Both the position numbers and the translations under genes were made by a program. A model generated the notes under the pieces. It did not search any database. It saw nothing but the letters and a program-made list of their open reading frames with translations, and was not told the DNA's origin. A stretch of DNA of 9,380 nt from JANXQG01 sp037147235 (GTDB lineage: Bacteria; Planctomycetota; Planctomycetia; Pirellulales; Thermoguttaceae): contig JBAWVO010000252.1 of assembly GCA_037147235.1 (NCBI GenBank), positions 1-9,380 on the forward strand, read 5' to 3'. Positions 5,670 through 9,380 of this stretch are shown in pieces. Within the stretch, counting starts at the first letter, position 1. Every line of letters begins with the position of its first letter.

Positions 5670-7841
5670 ATGAACTGTGAAACAATCCAGGAATACCTCG
5701 ACCGCTACGGCCCACTGGTGGCAGAGCGTGCCCGACAGGCATTCGAGCCTCTGCACGTTCCTTCAACCGATGCCGTAGTTACTTTAGACCTGAAGCGGGC
5801 GATGTTGCCAGCCCAGGGTCATGTCGTTACCTCAGCCGTTAAGACGCTCAATCGGCAGAAGTCGGTGTTCCTGTGTTGCGAATGTGGCACGGGAAAAAGT
5901 CAGATAAGTGCTTGCACGGTGCATGCCCACGCGGCAGGCAAGCCCTATCGGGCAATCGTTATGTGTCCACCCCATATTGTCGAGACTTGGCGTACTGAAT
6001 TGCAGCACGTATTCCACGAGGGCACCGCTGACGTTCACGTCCTGGAATCGTGGAGAGAAATGCTCACCTATCCTCGGGGAAAGCCGACGAAGCCGTCTTG
6101 GCTTATCATGGGCGAGACGATTGCGAAGAACGGCCCTTACTGGCGTGCAGCAGCGGTAAAGGATCATAGCGGTCTGCTTCGCTGTCCCGATTGCGGTGCC
6201 CAGTTGCGGAGCAAGGCCAAAGGCGAAGGCAACTTTCTCAGTATGCAGGACTTGGAGCGATCCAGGAAGACCTGCACAGCGGAGATCGACGATGGCGACG
6301 ATCAAAACGGCAACCCGATCACTCGGCCCTGCGGTGCTGCTTTATGGCAATATTACGGCAAGCCTATTTGGGCACCGGCAGATTACATCCATCGGCACAT
6401 GAAGGGCGTCTTTGACTACCTGATCTGTGATGAAATCCACGAAGAGAAAAGCGACACCTCAGCCCGTGCGAACGCCTTGGGCTCGCTGGTCGCATCCTGC
6501 CGTAAAGTAATCGGCATGACGGGCACTCTTATCGGCGGCAAGGCAATCGACGTCCGATCGCTCTTGTTTCGGTTGTCGCCCAAAAGCCTCAAGGCCGAAA
6601 ACCTGGCCTGGGAAAACGATATGGAGTTTGCACGTCGCTATGGGCGGGTGGACACCATCATCACGGAGAAGACTGGCCTGTCCTGCGATAATCGACGCAG
6701 CAACGGTAAGAGCACAACGAAGCGGCAAGCCGAACAGCCAGGCATCATGCCTACGCTCTATGGCAGGCATCTGATCGGCAACACGATCTTCCTTGGTCTG
6801 ACGGATGTGGCCGCAGACTTGCCAGATTACGACGAGCATCCCACGTCAGTTTCCATGAGTCTTGATTTGGCGGAATCTTACCGCGATATGGAAGGGAAAC
6901 TCAAAGATGCCGTTGCCGATCTCTTGCGAAAAGGCAGCCACCAATTGCTGTCTGCCATGCTGCACGCCTTGCTGGCCTATCCAGACTATCCGTATGACTG
7001 GAAACCGGTTGGGTATGTCGACGAAAACCGGCGGTTTATCACGGTTGCTTGTCCGCCGACGTTAAATCGCAATTCGCTCTGGCCCAAGGAAGTTAAATTG
7101 CTGGAGATTTTGCGTCAAGAGAAAGAACAGGGACGACAATGCTGGGTGTTTTGCGTCTACACGAGTACGCATCCTGTCTTGGCTCGTCTTGAGAAGATCA
7201 TCCGAGATGCCGGATTTAGCGTGAAAGTTCTCGAAGCCGACAAGGTGCCAACACGGAGCCGCAGTGCATGGATTGCCAGCAATGCACCCGGCGTTGACGT
7301 GATTATCTCGCATCCGCAGCCGGTGCGTACTGGGCTGACGCTCTTCGATGCAGCAGGCAACCATAACTTCCCTTCGCTGATTTTCTACGAGACTGGTTAC
7401 GACCTGTTTACTTTGCGTCAGGCGTCCCGCAGATCATGGCGAATCGGCCAAAAGTGCCCATGCAGGGTCTATTACTTGTACTACAAGGAAACGATGCAGG
7501 CCCGAGCAATGGCGTTAATGGCCCAGAAGCTCGATGCTTCGTTGGCCCTGGAAGGTCAGTTTTCCGCAGAAGGTTTGGCAGCAATGTCGGCCGAGAGCGG
7601 AAGTTTGACGATGGAGCTTGCGAAAAGCCTGGTCGAAACTATTGATTTTGGCGACGCGGAGCGAGTTTGGGAGAAATTCCGTACGGAGCCACCCCAAGCG
7701 TGCGAGGCAATCATCGTAAATGACGCTGATTTCAGCATCACCCCATCCCTCGTCTTACCCAAGAGGGCGAGACGCACCAGTCGCAATCGAAGCGGCAACG
7801 CCACTCTGACGATGCCGCGACAGTTTGATTTTCTTTTCTGA
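5670..7841 (+). CDS. SNF2-like SF2 helicase/translocase with Cys4 zinc insert
   Basis: A 723-residue ATPase. Motif I is CECGTGKS (70-77; E71, K76, S77), motif II DEIH (254-257), motif III MTGT (283-286), motif V-like HPQPVRTGLTL (548-558) and motif VI QASRRSWRIGQ (584-594); the last is the SNF2-type arginine-finger signature. Between motifs I and II lies an insert with CPDC (172-175), C202 and C221, a likely Cys4 zinc ribbon. Such enzymes usually translocate on double-stranded DNA and remodel bound protein rather than unwind strands. Q-rich and basic residues mark the C terminus (PKRARRTSRNR, 697-707), a possible nucleic-acid contact. AGGAG (5656-5660) precedes the ATG by nine bases. It follows the 202-residue gene by 29 bases and precedes the DUF3150-like gene by 35, so it is the centre of the operon. 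Alternative families such as RapA-like remain possible. Confidence 0.85.
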   Translation: MNCETIQEYLDRYGPLVAERARQAFEPLHVPSTDAVVTLDLKRAMLPAQGHVVTSAVKTLNRQKSVFLCCECGTGKSQISACTVHAHAAGKPYRAIVMCPPHIVETWRTELQHVFHEGTADVHVLESWREMLTYPRGKPTKPSWLIMGETIAKNGPYWRAAAVKDHSGLLRCPDCGAQLRSKAKGEGNFLSMQDLERSRKTCTAEIDDGDDQNGNPITRPCGAALWQYYGKPIWAPADYIHRHMKGVFDYLICDEIHEEKSDTSARANALGSLVASCRKVIGMTGTLIGGKAIDVRSLLFRLSPKSLKAENLAWENDMEFARRYGRVDTIITEKTGLSCDNRRSNGKSTTKRQAEQPGIMPTLYGRHLIGNTIFLGLTDVAADLPDYDEHPTSVSMSLDLAESYRDMEGKLKDAVADLLRKGSHQLLSAMLHALLAYPDYPYDWKPVGYVDENRRFITVACPPTLNRNSLWPKEVKLLEILRQEKEQGRQCWVFCVYTSTHPVLARLEKIIRDAGFSVKVLEADKVPTRSRSAWIASNAPGVDVIISHPQPVRTGLTLFDAAGNHNFPSLIFYETGYDLFTLRQASRRSWRIGQKCPCRVYYLYYKETMQARAMALMAQKLDASLALEGQFSAEGLAAMSAESGSLTMELAKSLVETIDFGDAERVWEKFRTEPPQACEAIIVNDADFSITPSLVLPKRARRTSRNRSGNATLTMPRQFDFLF

Positions 7842-7876
7842 ACCCCATTCCCCCCTTTTACGGAGACAGTATATAT

Positions 7877-8806
7877 ATGAGTTCCGTTCTCGATCAGTCC
7901 ACGTCACCCGCAGACGAACTGCGGACCACCATGGCTGCTGTCCGTGTTTCGATGTCTTGGTTCGGCACCCGGAAGTCTTTAACGGCCGAACAGAAAGCCG
8001 AAGCCGCCGAACCGTTTAATGCCGAGGCGAAGTTTCTGTCCGCCGGAAAGAAACTGCTCGACATTTCTCACCCGGCTTACAAATCCGTGACCGCCGTACG
8101 TGGCAAAGTCATCGCCTACTGGAAATCGATGAGCCTGCCGTATCCCGAGCCTGGTTTGAGGCTCATCCGGCAAGACCGGATCGACGACTTTGCGTCGAAG
8201 ATGCGTGAGTTCCAGGAAGAACTGGCTGAGGCCGTGCAAGCTCTCGACCGCCGCTACAGCGAACTGATAACCACCGCCCGGCAGCGACTGGGCAGCTTGT
8301 TCAACAGCAGCGACTATCCTGCATCGCTTACCGGCTTGTTCGGGATTAGCTTCGATTTCCCGTCGATAGAGCCGCCAGACTATCTTCAGCAACTGAACCC
8401 ACGGCTTTACGAAGAAGAGTGCCAACGCGTTCAATCCCGTTTTGATGAGGCAGTAAGGCTCGCTGAAGATGCCTTTACCGCGGAACTGTCCAAGCTCATC
8501 AGCCATTTGACCGAGCGGCTTTCCGGCAATGATGATGGCAATCGCAAAATCTTCAGGGACTCGGCTATCGAGAACCTGACGGAGTTCTTTCAGCGATTCC
8601 GCGACCTGAATGTCCGCTCCAACGAGCAACTCGACCAGCTTGTCAGTCAGGCTCAGCGGGTCATTCGTGGAGTCGATGCCCAGGATCTCAGGGACAACCA
8701 GGGCCTGCGGAAGCATGTCGCCACGGAGATGTCGCGGGTGACAAGTGTGCTCGATGGCATGCTTGTTGACAGACCTCGGCGAAACATCCTGCGACGGGCC
8801 AAATAG
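7877..8806 (+). CDS. DUF3150-like helical protein (309 aa)
   Basis: A 309-residue soluble, mostly alpha-helical protein. An N-terminal block reads RVSMSWFGTRKSLTAEQ (23-39) and is followed by KFLSAGKKLLDISHPAYKSV (52-71). Next come a Pro-flanked turn (MSLPYPEPGLRLIRQDRIDD, 85-104), long helices with a coiled-coil look (105-140), a short loop SDYPASLTGLFGISFDFPSI (145-164) and more charged helices to about 275. The order, a WxG.K block, a conserved Pro/Gly turn and then helix-rich arms, resembles DUF3150 proteins from phages and integrative elements, often found near MoxR/CobS-type AAA ATPases. That link is from memory and the match is loose. The ATG at 7877 has GGAG at 7862-7865, 11 bases upstream, and sits in a TATATATATG run. 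A structural or DNA-binding scaffold is plausible. The 83-residue gene starts 8 bases after its stop. Confidence 0.6.
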   Translation: MSSVLDQSTSPADELRTTMAAVRVSMSWFGTRKSLTAEQKAEAAEPFNAEAKFLSAGKKLLDISHPAYKSVTAVRGKVIAYWKSMSLPYPEPGLRLIRQDRIDDFASKMREFQEELAEAVQALDRRYSELITTARQRLGSLFNSSDYPASLTGLFGISFDFPSIEPPDYLQQLNPRLYEEECQRVQSRFDEAVRLAEDAFTAELSKLISHLTERLSGNDDGNRKIFRDSAIENLTEFFQRFRDLNVRSNEQLDQLVSQAQRVIRGVDAQDLRDNQGLRKHVATEMSRVTSVLDGMLVDRPRRNILRRAK

Positions 8807-8814
8807 AGGGTTCC

Positions 8815-9066
8815 ATGCAGATTATCATCACGCCTGTTGGCACCGCTCGCTGCATCTACACGGAGGATATTGACCTGTCAGCGATCGGCAGCCCTGTTAT
8901 TACACGTGCATCGCATGTCGAGCCAGACCAGCAAGGACGCTGGTTGGCTGATATGTCGCCACTATCTGGCCCAACTCTCGGGCCGTTTCTGAACCGTAGC
9001 GAGGCCCTGATGGCCGAGCACGATTGGTTGGAGACCTATTGGCTTAGCAACAAAAGCGGCCAGTAG
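8815..9066 (+). CDS. Small conserved hypothetical protein (83 aa)
   Basis: An 83-residue protein. It starts eight bases after the upstream stop, with GAGGG across the junction as ribosome binding site. It has a strand (QIIITPVGTARCIYTEDIDL), then RASHVEPDQQGRWLADMSPL, PTLGPF...RSEALMAE and a helical tail (HDWLETYWL). The pattern ITP.G..RC.Y.ED.DL...G....RASHVEPD..GRW.ADLSP..GP.LGPF..RSEAL..E..WL is one I recall as a widespread small uncharacterised family in planctomycetes and in element-encoded clusters, so the gene is probably intact and of full length. It ends in an amber TAG after KSGQ. No function is known; its regular position beside helicase and ubiquitin-like genes would make it an accessory of the module. 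Confidence 0.7.
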   Translation: MQIIITPVGTARCIYTEDIDLSAIGSPVITRASHVEPDQQGRWLADMSPLSGPTLGPFLNRSEALMAEHDWLETYWLSNKSGQ

Positions 9067-9213
9067 CCGGTCCCCAAGCGGCAAGGCTTTCAGCTACAGC
9101 AACTGCCCGACGATCTTGTCGGCTGCCAGTACGCAGTGGAGTTTGATTTCCACAGCCGCTTCCGGACTTCGCTCCGGCAGCAGCTTCGCTCGCCCAATGC
9201 GGCGGCGATTCTC

Positions 9214-9259
9214 ACGTAACGGCCCGCTTGTGCGGTGGTACGTTTTCTCTCTTTTTATT
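9214..9259 (+). terminator. Possible rho-independent terminator or attenuator
   Basis: ACGTA (9214-9218) pairs with TACGT (9239-9243) and CCGC (9224-9227) with GCGG (9232-9235) around a TTGT loop, with an asymmetric internal loop between the two stems. A T-rich run (TTTTCTCTCTTTTTATT, 9243-9259) follows. The stem is imperfect and the T-run is interrupted by C, so the call is weak. It would separate the helicase operon from the ubiquitin-like gene, or act as an attenuator in that gene's leader. Confidence 0.25.
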
Positions 9260-9269
9260 CCCTTTGTTT

Positions 9270-9274
9270 AGGAG
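9270..9274 (+). promoter_or_regulatory. Ribosome binding site supporting the TTG start at 9284
   Basis: AGGAG, nine bases before TTG 9284. No ATG or GTG lies in this frame before the protein-like sequence begins, so this site decides the start. Confidence 0.55.
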
Positions 9275-9283
9275 TATTCTACC

Positions 9284-9380
9284 TTGAAGATTTTGCTGAT
9301 CAATAATAACGGGGCAGGCTTCGCTGACTTCGTTGAAATCGCCGATGGCACCACGGTGCAGAAACTCTTTGCCGAGCGGA
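9284..9380 (+). CDS. Ubiquitin-like (ThiS/MoaD-type) protein, 5' part only
   Basis: The gene begins with TTG and is cut by the window edge after 32 codons. The visible protein reads as MKILLINNNGAGFADFVEIA, then DGTTVQKLFAER. A short strand, a turn, a second strand and then DGTTV leading into a helix is the N-terminal beta-grasp pattern of ThiS/MoaD-type ubiquitin-like proteins. Family members end in a Gly-Gly tail that an E1-like (ThiF/MoeB) enzyme adenylates; that part is not in the window. AGGAG nine bases upstream supports the TTG. The gene lies about 220 bases after the helicase operon on the same strand. Its position beside a DNA-processing module rather than thiamine or molybdopterin genes suggests an element-encoded conjugation or sulfur-transfer role; that is inference. 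Family assignment rests on 32 residues. Confidence 0.5.
   Translation, partial: MKILLINNNGAGFADFVEIADGTTVQKLFAER

Larger units (their letters stand above)
9067..9283. other. Gap between the 83-residue gene and the ubiquitin-like gene
   Basis: No start-coded gene is visible. The + frame of the preceding gene stays open for 50 codons after its amber stop, to TAA 9217-9219 (PVPKRQGFQLQQLPDDLVGC and on). The codon-phase antisense frame (9267 down to 9094) is open for about 57 codons with no ATG. The antisense version reads more like protein (PERSPEAAVEIKLHCVLAAD). Either may be a relic; neither can be called a gene. The stretch 9214-9259 holds a hairpin with a T-rich tail. Confidence 0.3.

Noticed and set aside
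4019..7841. Complete DISARM or BREX system
   Set aside because: A methylase and a SNF2 helicase are shared features, but no DUF1998 (DrmB), DrmA, DrmC, PglZ or BrxC-like gene is seen in the window.
7979..8716. Antisense open frame of 245 codons opposite the DUF3150-like gene
   Set aside because: It mirrors the codon phase of a well-supported gene with its own ribosome binding site, and its composition looks like antisense of coding DNA.

Overview
The window most likely comes from a planctomycete, Pirellulales-like by inference. The reasons are a DUF6268-type outer-membrane barrel gene at the left, a moderate GC content of roughly 55% by eye, and a run of small uncharacterised proteins that I associate from memory with planctomycete accessory regions. 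No rRNA, tRNA, CRISPR array, transposase or integrase is visible. Essentially all credible genes lie on the + strand.

Layout. (1) 3-113 is the broken tail of a PP-loop / PAPS-reductase-like gene, running in from the left edge and stopping just after the nucleotide-binding loop. (2) 346-1368 encodes a secreted outer-membrane beta-barrel protein. (3) 1369-3633 is an accessory stretch: three small genes (1545, 1858, 2016; the last two overlap by 4 bases), then a 383-residue uncharacterised protein (2286). It also holds two copies of a 38-bp imperfect repeat (1488 and 3557), each a short distance upstream of a small gene. (4) 3634-9066 is a compact run of genes: a 93-residue unknown, a DUF6094-type adenine methyltransferase-like protein (4019), a 202-residue unknown coupled to it (5032), a 723-residue SNF2-like SF2 helicase with a built-in Cys4 zinc-binding insert (5670), a 309-residue DUF3150-like helical protein (7877) and an 83-residue conserved small protein (8815). 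(5) After a 217-bp gap with a possible terminator, a TTG-started gene begins at 9284 and runs off the right edge. Its first 32 residues look like a ThiS/MoaD-type ubiquitin fold.

The main interest is the module in regions 4 and 5: methyltransferase-like protein, unknown, zinc-insert helicase, DUF3150-like protein, small protein, ubiquitin-like protein. DNA methylation plus a SNF2 helicase resembles part of a defence system such as DISARM, but the DISARM core genes are not seen here. DUF3150-like and ubiquitin-like components instead recall plasmid or integrative-element modules such as PRTRC cassettes. Whether this is defence, element maintenance or something else cannot be settled from this window. 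The sequence just beyond position 9380 would be the most informative (is there an E1/ThiF-like or JAB-domain gene?).
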